Part shown: piece after piece, positions 52,976 through 61,111 of the stretch
How the letters are laid out: each line of letters begins with the position of its first letter
Position numbering within the stretch: the first letter of the stretch is position 1
Made by a program: the position numbers and the translations under genes
Assembly (NCBI RefSeq): GCF_000010305.1
Contig: NC_012489.1
Span: 4,037,646-4,101,645, forward strand
Source of the DNA: Gemmatimonas aurantiaca T-27
Lineage (GTDB): Bacteria > Gemmatimonadota > Gemmatimonadetes > Gemmatimonadales > Gemmatimonadaceae
DNA: 64,000 bases
Direction: 5' to 3'
Notes under the pieces: model-generated
What the model was told of the DNA's origin: nothing
The model's input: only the letters and a program-made list of their open reading frames with translations
The model's database searches: none

Positions 52976-53008
52976 ATAACCATATGGTTATTATAACCAC
53001 ATGGTTAT
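52976..53008. promoter_or_regulatory. Paired palindromic operators overlapping the ArsR start
   Basis: A perfect 16-base palindrome ATAACCATATGGTTAT (52976-52991) is followed, one base later, by a near-identical ATAACCACATGGTTAT (52993-53008), which covers the first ATG of the ArsR gene. Binding here could shut off both the regulator and the divergent GNAT gene. Confidence 0.8.
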
Positions 53009-53375
53009 GGACACAGCGATGACGGACTCCCAACGTCTCGACGCTACCTTCGCCGCCCTGGCGGACTCCACGCGCCGGGCGATCCTCGCTCGGCTCGCCC
53101 AGGGGGGCGCCTCGGTGGCGGAACTGGCGGAACCCTTCGCCATGAGCCAACCCGCGATCTCCAAGCACCTGAAGGTGCTGGAGCGCGCCGGGCTCATCTC
53201 GACAGTGCAGGACGCGCAACGCCGCCCACGCAAGATCGAAGGCGCGCGTTTGGGCGAAGCGACCGCCTGGCTCGAGGAATACCGGCAGTTCTGGGAGCGC
53301 CGGTACAGCGCGCTCGATGCACTGCTCAGTGAGCTGCAAGCCACGCCGGCCAAATCAAAACGCAAACGCCACTAG
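53001..53375 (+). CDS. ArsR-family winged-helix repressor
   Basis: A 124-residue repressor (ATFAALADSTRRAILARLAQGGASVAELAEPFAMSQPAISKHLKVLERAGLI). No metal-binding Cys pair is visible, as in the PigS/SdpR-like ArsR group that is paired with SRPBCC genes. In-frame ATGs at 53001, 53007 and 53019 compete; the operator overlap with 53001 makes a later start or leaderless translation likely. Followed by the SRPBCC gene with AGGAGG between. Confidence 0.92.
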   Translation: MVMDTAMTDSQRLDATFAALADSTRRAILARLAQGGASVAELAEPFAMSQPAISKHLKVLERAGLISTVQDAQRRPRKIEGARLGEATAWLEEYRQFWERRYSALDALLSELQATPAKSKRKRH

Positions 53376-53384
53376 GAGGCTCCG

Positions 53385-53930
53385 GTGACCACACCGATCA
53401 ACAACACGGCGCAGGTTTCCCTGCCCAGTGACATCGAAGTGCGCGTCACGCGCGACTTCAGGGCGCCTCGCACGCTGGTCTGGCAGGCACACAGTGATCC
53501 GGCACTTTTTCAGCGCTGGATCGGCGGCTATCCCGGCTGGACAATGCCGGTGTGCGAAATGGACGTCCGCCCCGGTGGCAAGTATCGCTGGCGCTGGCGC
53601 TCAGAGGACGGCAACGAATTCGGTTTTTACGGTGAATTCCGCGAAGTCGATGCGCCGGGAAAGATGGTTCAGGCGGAGTTCTACGATCCGGGCACGTTTG
53701 GCGGCGCGATGCCCACCACGCCCACCATCACCCAAACGACCTTCACAGAGCAGAGCGGCGTCACGACGCTCGTGGTGTTGATCACCTACGGCTCGAAGGA
53801 GGAGCGCGATGCCGCCATCTCCACCGGCATGACCGACGGCATGGAGACGAGCTACGGGCGCCTCGATACGCTCGTTGCGGAACAGCAGGGACACGGACCT
53901 CGCCTCGAGCCCCTGAGTCCACGCCCATGA
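53385..53930 (+). CDS. SRPBCC / AHSA1-type START-fold protein
   Basis: A 181-residue protein starting at GTG 53385 behind a strong AGGAGG. Family pattern: [64 protein letters not shown]1-like proteins bind hydrophobic ligands; genes downstream of ArsR repressors of this type are common. The next gene overlaps by four bases (ATGA). Confidence 0.92.
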   Translation: MTTPINNTAQVSLPSDIEVRVTRDFRAPRTLVWQAHSDPALFQRWIGGYPGWTMPVCEMDVRPGGKYRWRWRSEDGNEFGFYGEFREVDAPGKMVQAEFYDPGTFGGAMPTTPTITQTTFTEQSGVTTLVVLITYGSKEERDAAISTGMTDGMETSYGRLDTLVAEQQGHGPRLEPLSPRP

Positions 53931-54790
53931 CCCACACGACGACGGTAGGGATAACCACGCTCCTCGCAATGACGATGGCGATCGCAGACCTCTCGGCGCA
54001 GCAGGGACCAACAACGGGATACGCACCAGTCAACGGACTGCGGATGTACCACGAAGTCCATGGACAGGGAGACCCCGTGGTGTTGCTGCACGGGGCATTC
54101 ATGTCCATCACCAGCAACTGGACCGGGTGGATCGACGAGCTCTCCAAGACTCGGAAGGTCATTGCGGTCGAAATGCAGGGTCACGGGAGAACGGCGGGTA
54201 TCCCGCGGGCATTCAGCAGCGCGAACCACGCCGATGATGTTGCGGCGCTGCTCGAGCATCTCGGGATCGCTCGCGCAGATATCATCGGCTACAGCATGGG
54301 TGGCGGCGTCGCCATGCAGATGGCGGTCCGACACCCCGATCACGTACGAAAGGTGGTGGTCATTTCATCCACCTTCCGGCGTGATGGCGTGATTCAGGAA
54401 GGACAGGACGCGCTGCAGGAGCTCACCGCGGAGGTCTTCAAAGGCTCTCCGATTGAGACGGAGTACAAGCGTCTGAGCCCGACACCAGATCAGTTTTCGC
54501 AGTTCATCACGCGCATGGTCGCTGCCAATGCCAAAGACAGTGACTTACGTGCCGAACAGTTGAAGGCGACCACCGCGCCCATGTTCTTTGTTCATGGCGA
54601 TGCGGATGGCATTCGGCTTCAGCACGTCGCTGAGATGTTTCGGTTGAAAGGGGGCGAGACCCATGGTGACCTCGGCCCGCGTTCCGCATCGCGCTTGGCC
54701 ATTGTACCCAATGCCACCCATGTGACCCTGATGGAGCGCATGGCCGTCATCGTGCCGATGGTCAACGACTTTCTCGACGCCAAGCCGTAG
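53927..54790 (+). CDS. Alpha/beta hydrolase, probably exported
   Basis: A 287-residue hydrolase with a possible signal peptide (ending near IADLSAQQ). Elements: [10 protein letters not shown], nucleophile GYSMGG, acid region HGDADG, terminal histidine in [11 protein letters not shown]. It is the third gene of the ArsR operon by overlap. Confidence 0.88.
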   Translation: MTHTTTVGITTLLAMTMAIADLSAQQGPTTGYAPVNGLRMYHEVHGQGDPVVLLHGAFMSITSNWTGWIDELSKTRKVIAVEMQGHGRTAGIPRAFSSANHADDVAALLEHLGIARADIIGYSMGGGVAMQMAVRHPDHVRKVVVISSTFRRDGVIQEGQDALQELTAEVFKGSPIETEYKRLSPTPDQFSQFITRMVAANAKDSDLRAEQLKATTAPMFFVHGDADGIRLQHVAEMFRLKGGETHGDLGPRSASRLAIVPNATHVTLMERMAVIVPMVNDFLDAKP

Positions 54791-54793
54791 CCT

Positions 54794-55351
54794 CTAGCGC
54801 GCACGCCGGTAGTGCATGGCCACGGCGCCGTTGCGGAGCGGCGTCGACGAGATCAGCTCGAGCCGTCGTGTGCTGGGGAGCCCGCTCTGGTACAGAGTCG
54901 GGCCGTGACCGGCGATCCTGGGGTGAACGAGAAACTGGTACTCGTCGATCAGATCCAGTCGATCCAATGCGGTCGCCAGTTGACCGCTGCCGAGAAGCAC
55001 GCCGGCAGGAGTCGCATCCTTGAGTTGCTGCACGCTCGAGCGTAAGTCGCCAGTGAGGTGATGGCTGTTGGTCCACCGGAAATCCGTGCGCGTAGACGAC
55101 ACCACGTACTTGGGCTTGACCTCCAGCTTGACCGCCCACTCGCGTATCGCGGGCGGCGCGGCCATCTCACCGCGAGCGACCATCGGCCAGTAGTCCTCCA
55201 TCATTTCGTACGTGACGCGGCCCCACAGCATCGCTCCGCCCTCGTCCAGGAGGCGGGTGAAGAACGCGTGTGTTTCGTCGTCGGCGATGCCTTCCTGGTG
55301 ATCGACACAGCCATCCAGGGTGACGTTGAGGCTGAAGGTCAGAAGGCCCAT
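54794..55351 (-). CDS. RibD C-terminal / dihydrofolate reductase-like protein
   Basis: A 185-residue protein from ATG 55351. LTFSLNVTLDGCVDHQEG, MLWGRVTYEMMEDYWP, YVVSSTRTDFRW, GVLLGSGQLATALDRLDLIDEYQFLVHP and a terminal RRLELISS match the RibD_C reductase family often found as a single domain. Substrate unknown. Convergent with the hydrolase gene (three bases between stops). Confidence 0.9.
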   Translation of the reverse strand: MGLLTFSLNVTLDGCVDHQEGIADDETHAFFTRLLDEGGAMLWGRVTYEMMEDYWPMVARGEMAAPPAIREWAVKLEVKPKYVVSSTRTDFRWTNSHHLTGDLRSSVQQLKDATPAGVLLGSGQLATALDRLDLIDEYQFLVHPRIAGHGPTLYQSGLPSTRRLELISSTPLRNGAVAMHYRRAR

Positions 55352-55463
55352 GCGAGTTTGCTCCGAGGGGTAACCATGCCGCGACATCAGGGACGCCGAA
55401 AAACAAGAATTCAACACGGAATTGTTGATCTCGCCAACGCGGTGCCCGCCATCCTTTCCGCGC

Positions 55464-56816
55464 CTATCGCCGTTGTCGAATGTGCGTCGTTGCGAGCCGC
55501 CGGGCAACATCGAGTGCCTCGGCCTGCGGAGCGAGCACGTTGGGCTGCACACCAACGCCTTCCCAATCGGTACCGGAAATCGGACTCGTGATGCGTGCGC
55601 CAGGCGTGTTCACATAAAAGTGGTCCGTCACGCGCCGTGGCCACGTAGGGTGAGCGCCACCGGCGGTGGGATCGCCAACCACCGTCACACGCTTCAATTG
55701 CTGGAGTTCATAGGCGAATGCCTCTCCTGCCGAGAAAGTCCGTGTCGATGTGAGTACATACACGGGCTTCGACTCGGCGAAGCGCGGGCCCGCGACATGG
55801 GTTGTCCACGCGGAATCCGTCTGCTCGGATGCGCGCGTCCATGTCGTCGCCAGCAGTGTGCGCGGGGCAACGAAGTACGAGGCAAAATAGGTGACCAGGT
55901 CCGCGTCTCCCCCGTTGTTGTCGCGCAGGTCGACGATGAGTGCGTCTGTTCCCTTCACAAAAGCCATCGCCGCATCGACCGTCGGCTTGCAGTACTCCGG
56001 TGAGCCGAAGCCATTCAGTTTCAGATATCCGATGTTGTCGGCGAGACGCTCGGCACGGAGAAATGCACAATTGTTGCGGTCCCAGAGTGCTTGTTGTGAC
56101 TCGCGATCAGCGACCGTGCGCGAAAGAGAGAAATCGGCGGGCAACACGGGGACGCTGAACTCCACGCGGAAATGACGATCCCCAGACAGCGCACGAAGCT
56201 CGCTCGTGAGCATGTCCGCGAGATAGCGACTCGCCGTGATTCCGTCATATGCGCCACGACGGAGTCGATCCTCGATGCTGTCGCCGAGCCACTGGCCGGT
56301 TTCGCGGACCACATAGTATTGCCGCAGGTTTTTGGCCGTACCAGCAATGACGCGCGCCCGCTCAGTCTCCGTTACGAGGAGATCCGAGATTTCCGCGGTC
56401 GGCGGAAGCGCCACCAGATTGAAATAGCTGATGCGCGTACTGTCATCTGTCGCGACAGCCAGGACCCCGAAGCGCCGCACGGCCGAACCTCGATCGCGCA
56501 CGACAAATTCCACGTGCCGAGTGCCAGCTCGCACAACTTGGGTCAGCGTCAGGCCACCGGTCGTTGATCGAAGCACACGACCATCAGGTAGCGCCGTGCC
56601 ACTCGCCGCGAGCTGCAAAGCACCGAGTCGCACGCTGTCGCCATCGTTGACAGCAGACACCCAGGTCGTCAGCAGGCGTCCTGCAGGTGTCTGCGGCGCC
56701 GGAGCCGTCGCACCGCTTGTGGCGGCGGCTTGCCCCGCGAGTTGCACCGGGGTGGTGGAGAGGCACCAGCCAACAACACCAAGACGAACCACGAGTGCAA
56801 CGTCGCGTTGTCTCAT
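55464..56816 (-). CDS. Secreted S41 peptidase (IRBP-type)
   Basis: A 450-residue protein with a signal peptide. Beta-rich N-terminal domain, then the S41 core: GYLKLNGFGSPEYC, DALIVDLRDNNGGDADLV, and the serine motif VYVLTSTRTFSAGEAFAYELQ, with GDPTAGGAHP and GVGVQPN at the end. Tail-specific/tricorn-like family, exported. Resembles the gene at 61112-62518. The palindrome upstream at 56891-56912 lies in its promoter region. Confidence 0.92.
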   Translation of the reverse strand: MRQRDVALVVRLGVVGWCLSTTPVQLAGQAAATSGATAPAPQTPAGRLLTTWVSAVNDGDSVRLGALQLAASGTALPDGRVLRSTTGGLTLTQVVRAGTRHVEFVVRDRGSAVRRFGVLAVATDDSTRISYFNLVALPPTAEISDLLVTETERARVIAGTAKNLRQYYVVRETGQWLGDSIEDRLRRGAYDGITASRYLADMLTSELRALSGDRHFRVEFSVPVLPADFSLSRTVADRESQQALWDRNNCAFLRAERLADNIGYLKLNGFGSPEYCKPTVDAAMAFVKGTDALIVDLRDNNGGDADLVTYFASYFVAPRTLLATTWTRASEQTDSAWTTHVAGPRFAESKPVYVLTSTRTFSAGEAFAYELQQLKRVTVVGDPTAGGAHPTWPRRVTDHFYVNTPGARITSPISGTDWEGVGVQPNVLAPQAEALDVARRLATTHIRQRR

Positions 56817-56890
56817 ACGATCCTCTCGAACCCGTGATGTGGGGAGGGCGCAGGCGTCTCGGCACGAGTGCCGTATATCGGCTTGCCCTC

Positions 56891-56912
56891 AACTACTATG
56901 CCGATAGTAGTT
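56891..56912. promoter_or_regulatory. Perfect inverted repeat, candidate operator
   Basis: AACTACTAT and ATAGTAGTT are perfect nine-base arms around GCCG. The site lies 75 bases upstream of the S41 gene start and 144 upstream of the first permease gene. The TACTAT-ATAGTA form recalls operators of PadR or BlaI-type repressors. No such regulator gene is seen in the window. Confidence 0.65.
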
Positions 56913-57055
56913 ACCTCCATTCAACCTGTCAACAACGCGTGCCGCCCGAAGATCGGCACGCGTGACACTCAAACCGGGGTGCCTCCGTAGGGGCTTGTCC
57001 ACGCCTCCCCGGCGCTGCCTGAGCCCCCTCCAGCCTCCTATAGGCGTCTCTCCGC

Positions 57056-58297
57056 ATGCCGCTCTTTGAAGCCGTCCTCTTGGCATTGGGACAGATCCGC
57101 GTGCAGAAGCTGAAGAGCTTCTTCACCCTCCTCGGCGTTACCATCGGTGTGATGTTCCTGGTCGCGGTCGTTTCGATCGTCGAGGGGATGTCGAAGTACG
57201 TCGAAGAAGATTTCATTGGCCGTTTCATCGGTGTGAACACGTTCACCCTCCGTCGATGGCCCGACTTCTCCGGTCCGGAGACCGAAGAGGAATGGCGCGA
57301 CATGCAGCGGTGGCCGCTGATGTACAAGCACGACGCACGCCATGTCGTGGGCACGTTGCCCAAGGACGTGAAATGGGCGATTGAGACCGACGCGAGCGCC
57401 ACCGCCTCGAGCGCCTACGCGCCACGTCCGCGACAGGCGACGATCTACGCTGTGGAAGGCGACTACTTCCAGATCAAGAACTACGACGTCGTCGCCGGAC
57501 GCGCGATCGCGCAACAGGAGTACCGTATCGGCGCGAACGTGGTAGTGATCGGCGACGAGGTGGCCACCTTCTTCTTTCCCGAGATCGACCCTATCGGCCG
57601 CGAACTGCATATACGCGGTATCCCCTACACCGTGGTCGGCCGCATCGAGAAACAAGGGTCGCTGTTCGGGATGTCGATGGATCGACTCATCATCGGCCCT
57701 CTCGAATCAGGACTCGGTCGCATCACCAATCCGCGCGGCGATATCGATGGCATGATGCTCAAGGCCGCGAGCACGAACGCGATGTTCGATGGCATGGAGC
57801 TGGTCCGGGAATCGATGCGTGCACGCCGCCACCTGCGTCCTTCGCAGCGCGACAACTTCTCCATCGAAACATCGGAGTCCGCGCTGGAGGACTTCAATCA
57901 GGTGAAGACCATCATGACCATCGCGGGCACGGCACTGCCGATGATCGGACTTGTCGTCGGTGGCATGGTGATCATGAACATCATGCTGGTCGCCGTTGCC
58001 GAACGCACACGAGAGATCGGCATCCGGAAATCGCTGGGGGCGCGGCGGAAGGACATCCTGCGGCAATTCCTGGTGGAAGCCGCGACGCTCAGTACACTCG
58101 GCGCGTTGGTCGGCATTGGTCTGGGCCTCGCGGCCGCGTGGCTGATCGAAGCAAACACCCCGCTTCCGGCAGCCGTTGCCCCGTGGTCGCTGGTCGTCGC
58201 GACCCTGCTCGGGCTCGGGGTTGGCATCATCTCGGGCGTGTATCCCGCGCGGCGCGCCTCGCGTCTCGACCCCATCGAAGCACTACGCCAGGAGTAA
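57056..58297 (+). CDS. ABC transporter permease, MacB/FtsX type
   Basis: A 413-residue permease. N-terminal helix after QIRVQKLKSFFTLLGVTIGVMFLVAVVSIVEGM, large extracytoplasmic MacB-PCD domain, then three C-terminal helices with the EXRTREIGIRKSLGARRKDILRQFLVEA signature. The ATP-binding subunit and membrane-fusion protein are not adjacent. Four bases separate it from the next permease. Probably exports or moves lipids, peptides or small molecules. Confidence 0.93.
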   Translation: MPLFEAVLLALGQIRVQKLKSFFTLLGVTIGVMFLVAVVSIVEGMSKYVEEDFIGRFIGVNTFTLRRWPDFSGPETEEEWRDMQRWPLMYKHDARHVVGTLPKDVKWAIETDASATASSAYAPRPRQATIYAVEGDYFQIKNYDVVAGRAIAQQEYRIGANVVVIGDEVATFFFPEIDPIGRELHIRGIPYTVVGRIEKQGSLFGMSMDRLIIGPLESGLGRITNPRGDIDGMMLKAASTNAMFDGMELVRESMRARRHLRPSQRDNFSIETSESALEDFNQVKTIMTIAGTALPMIGLVVGGMVIMNIMLVAVAERTREIGIRKSLGARRKDILRQFLVEAATLSTLGALVGIGLGLAAAWLIEANTPLPAAVAPWSLVVATLLGLGVGIISGVYPARRASRLDPIEALRQE

Positions 58298-58300
58298 CCC

Positions 58301-59572
58301 GTGCGCATCGGAACCAGACTCCTGACCGTCATGGAAGGCGTGAGAATCGCACTCGACGCACTGCGTGCCAACAGAGTGCGAGCCGGTCTCACCATCATGG
58401 GCGTCGCTGTCGGGGTATTCGTGGTAGTTGCCCTGTCATCGGTGGTGCAGGGCGTCAATGAAAGCTTCGCGCGCGACGTCGAGGCGGCCGGTCCGACATC
58501 CTTCTTCGTGTATCGGCGGCCGATCGGTGGTTTTCGGATTTGCGACGGCACCGACGAGACCTGCCCCGACCGTCGCAACCCGATGATCACGATGGAAGAA
58601 GTGCGGATGCTCGAGCGCCTGCCGAGGATCCGGTCGGTCACGGCACATGTGGCTTCGGGTAGCAACTTCCGATACCGGGACCGGCAGGTGAGCGCGGGGA
58701 TCGACGCCTACACGCCGAATTGGACGGAGGTCGACGCAGGAGACATCAATCCGGGACGAAGCTTCACGAGCGCCGAGTACGAGGCCGGTTCGCGGGTGGT
58801 CATCCTGAACACGAAGCTGGCGCAGCGTCTCTTCTACGAATCCGATCCGCTCGACAAGCCGGTTTTCATCGACGGTGTCGTGTTCACCGTCATCGGCATC
58901 TACGATTACACCGCGAGTCCCATGGGCACACCGAGTTCGTCCACCGATGGCAACGATCCCAAGGCCATCATCCCGTGGACGACCGGCAAGAGTGCGCTGA
59001 ACATGTGGGTGCTGGGCAACAACCTGATCGTGAAGCCGCGCGCCGGTGTGACTGCCGAAGAAGCCGTGGACGACGTGACGGCCGCGCTGCGCGGCACGCG
59101 CGGCCTGCGTCCCAGTCAGCCAAACAACTTCGAGATCGTCACGCAGGACCGGTTGATGGAGATCTACAACGACCTGTTCGGCACGTTCTTCGTCGTCGGG
59201 CTGGCGCTGTCGTCGGTGGGGCTGCTGGTCGGTGGTGTCGGGGTCATTGCCATCATGATGATCTCGGTCACCGAGCGCACGCGCGAGATCGGTGTGCGGA
59301 AGGCGCTTGGCGCCACGCGCGGAACGATCCTCTGGCAGTTTCTCGTCGAAGCGGTCACACTGACGAGCATCGGCGCGTCGGTGGGGCTCATCCTCGGGAT
59401 CCTGACAGCGATCGGCATCCGTACTGCGTGGCCGGAGATCCCGGCGGCCACGCCGTTGTCGTCCATTGTCGCGGCACTGATGGCCAGCGCCGTGACGGGC
59501 GTGATCTTTGGCATGCTGCCGGCGATGCGGGCCGCAAAGCTCGACCCGGTGGCAGCGCTGCGCCACGAGTAA
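58301..59572 (+). CDS. ABC transporter permease, MacB/FtsX type (second copy)
   Basis: A 423-residue permease related to the one before it (ALDALRANRVRAGLTIMGVAVGVFVVVALSS, TERTREIGVRKALGATRGTILWQFLVEAVT). GTG 58301 is preceded by AGGAG seven bases upstream, favouring it over ATG 58331. The two may form a heterodimer. Confidence 0.93.
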   Translation: MRIGTRLLTVMEGVRIALDALRANRVRAGLTIMGVAVGVFVVVALSSVVQGVNESFARDVEAAGPTSFFVYRRPIGGFRICDGTDETCPDRRNPMITMEEVRMLERLPRIRSVTAHVASGSNFRYRDRQVSAGIDAYTPNWTEVDAGDINPGRSFTSAEYEAGSRVVILNTKLAQRLFYESDPLDKPVFIDGVVFTVIGIYDYTASPMGTPSSSTDGNDPKAIIPWTTGKSALNMWVLGNNLIVKPRAGVTAEEAVDDVTAALRGTRGLRPSQPNNFEIVTQDRLMEIYNDLFGTFFVVGLALSSVGLLVGGVGVIAIMMISVTERTREIGVRKALGATRGTILWQFLVEAVTLTSIGASVGLILGILTAIGIRTAWPEIPAATPLSSIVAALMASAVTGVIFGMLPAMRAAKLDPVAALRHE

Positions 59573-59590
59573 TCGACTCCGTCGAGCGTA

Positions 59591-60061
59591 TCAGATGACG
59601 ACCGGGTGCTGCCACGTGAACTCGAGTTCCAGAAGATCATCGCCTTGCATCACTTCGGGCGGTGGCAGGGTCGGCTTGTTGTTGATCCAGCACTGAAATC
59701 CTGCGGAGATCTCTACGCTGGCCCCTTCACTGCCCCCCGTCCATTCGCCCCGCAGCAACGTGCCGATCAGGAACCACGATCCCGCGAGGAATCCGCCGTC
59801 GGGGGCGCCCCACACCTCGTGCACCTTGTATGGATCCGCACCCGCGCGCTGCAGGAGCATGATCACGGGCTCCGGGATGAGGTGGCGATCCAGCGCGCGA
59901 ACAAAAGCCGCACAGGTTTCGCAATGCGCCGGGTCAATGGCGTCGATGCGCCCGTACGCGTATTTCGTGCGCGTCGCATCGATCGCCAGTGTCCACTCAA
60001 AAAACTCGAGTCGATCAATCACCGAGGCGATCAGTCCGGAGCGTTGTAGTGCACCTTGCAC
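59591..60061 (-). CDS. Hypothetical protein, possible partner of the upstream effector-like gene
   Basis: Up to 156 residues, starting either at GTG 60061 (overlapping the upstream gene by 31 bases) or GTG 60022. It contains HCETCAAF and GAPDGGFLAGSWFLIGTLL. No domain was recognised. Its tight link with the effector-like gene suggests a cognate immunity or chaperone role, which is inference only. Confidence 0.62.
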   Translation of the reverse strand: MQGALQRSGLIASVIDRLEFFEWTLAIDATRTKYAYGRIDAIDPAHCETCAAFVRALDRHLIPEPVIMLLQRAGADPYKVHEVWGAPDGGFLAGSWFLIGTLLRGEWTGGSEGASVEISAGFQCWINNKPTLPPPEVMQGDDLLELEFTWQHPVVI

Positions 60062-61050
60062 GTGTTGTTCTGCTTCGGATCATCGACGAACGCCCGTATC
60101 TTCACATCCACCCACGCCGCGCTCGCCTTGTGCCATAGGAGCACGGTGGTGTCGGGCTGCCAGGCTTCGACGAGATAGCGCGCCGCTTTGATCAGGTGAT
60201 CCATCGTGGGCTGATAGTGCCCACTGTTTGCCGACAGCGCCTTGAGCTTGCCCTTCTCGATGATCCATTCGCCCGCACAAATGACATCCTTGCCACTGGC
60301 GATGGAACTGTGGTGCACCTGGTCAATGCGACACACGTCGCTGAAGAACTCGACGAGGCGCGCCTTCTTGGGATCAGGCTGCGGAAGGCAGACCCAGATC
60401 GCAGACTTTTCCGCCCACCGACCGACCTCGGCGCGTTGTGCATCGTTGTAGTCCTGTGGTTCGCCCGGAAACATCGCCGCCGCGCCAGCGGGGTCGCCGC
60501 GCTTCACAACCTCCGCCTTCATGGAGGCCGTATCCATGGTCATGCCGCCCACGCCAGATCGTTTCAGTGTCGCGCCGATCTCCACGCGCAGCGCTTCGAG
60601 AACGTCCTTGGCCGGCATACGCACACCCACGTCCAGGTCGTGCTGACGTGATTCGGGATGCATTTCCTTCAGAGGCTCTGGCGCCACTCCCGCAGGATAA
60701 AGCGCGGCACCCACGACGAATTTCCCCACCGCCGCGGGAGACGGCGGCGCGGCCGCAGATGGCGCTGCGGCGACATAGGGCGGCGCGGCGGCAACAGGTG
60801 GCGCGGCCGCAGGTTGGCGCAGGAGTGGCGGTTTAGCGGGATCGTCGTGCGTGTGTCGCAGCAGGGGAGGCTGCGCCGGATCGACAGGTCGCGCCATTGC
60901 CCGCACGGCCGTGGGAATATCAATCAACTGGGCGAGCACCTGTACTGCGGCATCGTCGGCAGAATTGAGATCGTACCGCGGCTTCGCGGCAGCCGCGGGG
61001 TCCTTGGCGTGCTGGACGTAGACATCATACGGAGGGCGCGGTGCAGTCAT
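60031..61050 (-). CDS. Candidate effector with Pro/Ala-rich N-terminus and SGHY-type C-terminal domain
   Basis: A 339-residue protein from ATG 61050 (GGAG upstream) with no signal peptide. Residues 55-125 are a Pro/Ala-rich linker with a duplicated PPLLR segment. The C-terminal half ends in a block with HHSSIASGK (246-254), AGEW (259-262), GKLKALSANSGHYQP (267-281) and a helix DHLIKAARYLVEAW. The same order (HSS, AGE, G-x-L, SGHY-x-P) occurs in plant IQM proteins and in some bacterial effector-like proteins, as far as I recall; no activity is established. A short downstream gene overlaps its end. Confidence 0.68.
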   Translation of the reverse strand: MTAPRPPYDVYVQHAKDPAAAAKPRYDLNSADDAAVQVLAQLIDIPTAVRAMARPVDPAQPPLLRHTHDDPAKPPLLRQPAAAPPVAAAPPYVAAAPSAAAPPSPAAVGKFVVGAALYPAGVAPEPLKEMHPESRQHDLDVGVRMPAKDVLEALRVEIGATLKRSGVGGMTMDTASMKAEVVKRGDPAGAAAMFPGEPQDYNDAQRAEVGRWAEKSAIWVCLPQPDPKKARLVEFFSDVCRIDQVHHSSIASGKDVICAGEWIIEKGKLKALSANSGHYQPTMDHLIKAARYLVEAWQPDTTVLLWHKASAAWVDVKIRAFVDDPKQNNTCKVHYNAPD

Positions 61051-61111
61051 TGCAGACTCCAATCAGGGATGGAAGCGGCCAACAGACCGCCGGAAAAGAT
61101 GCCTCCAACAG

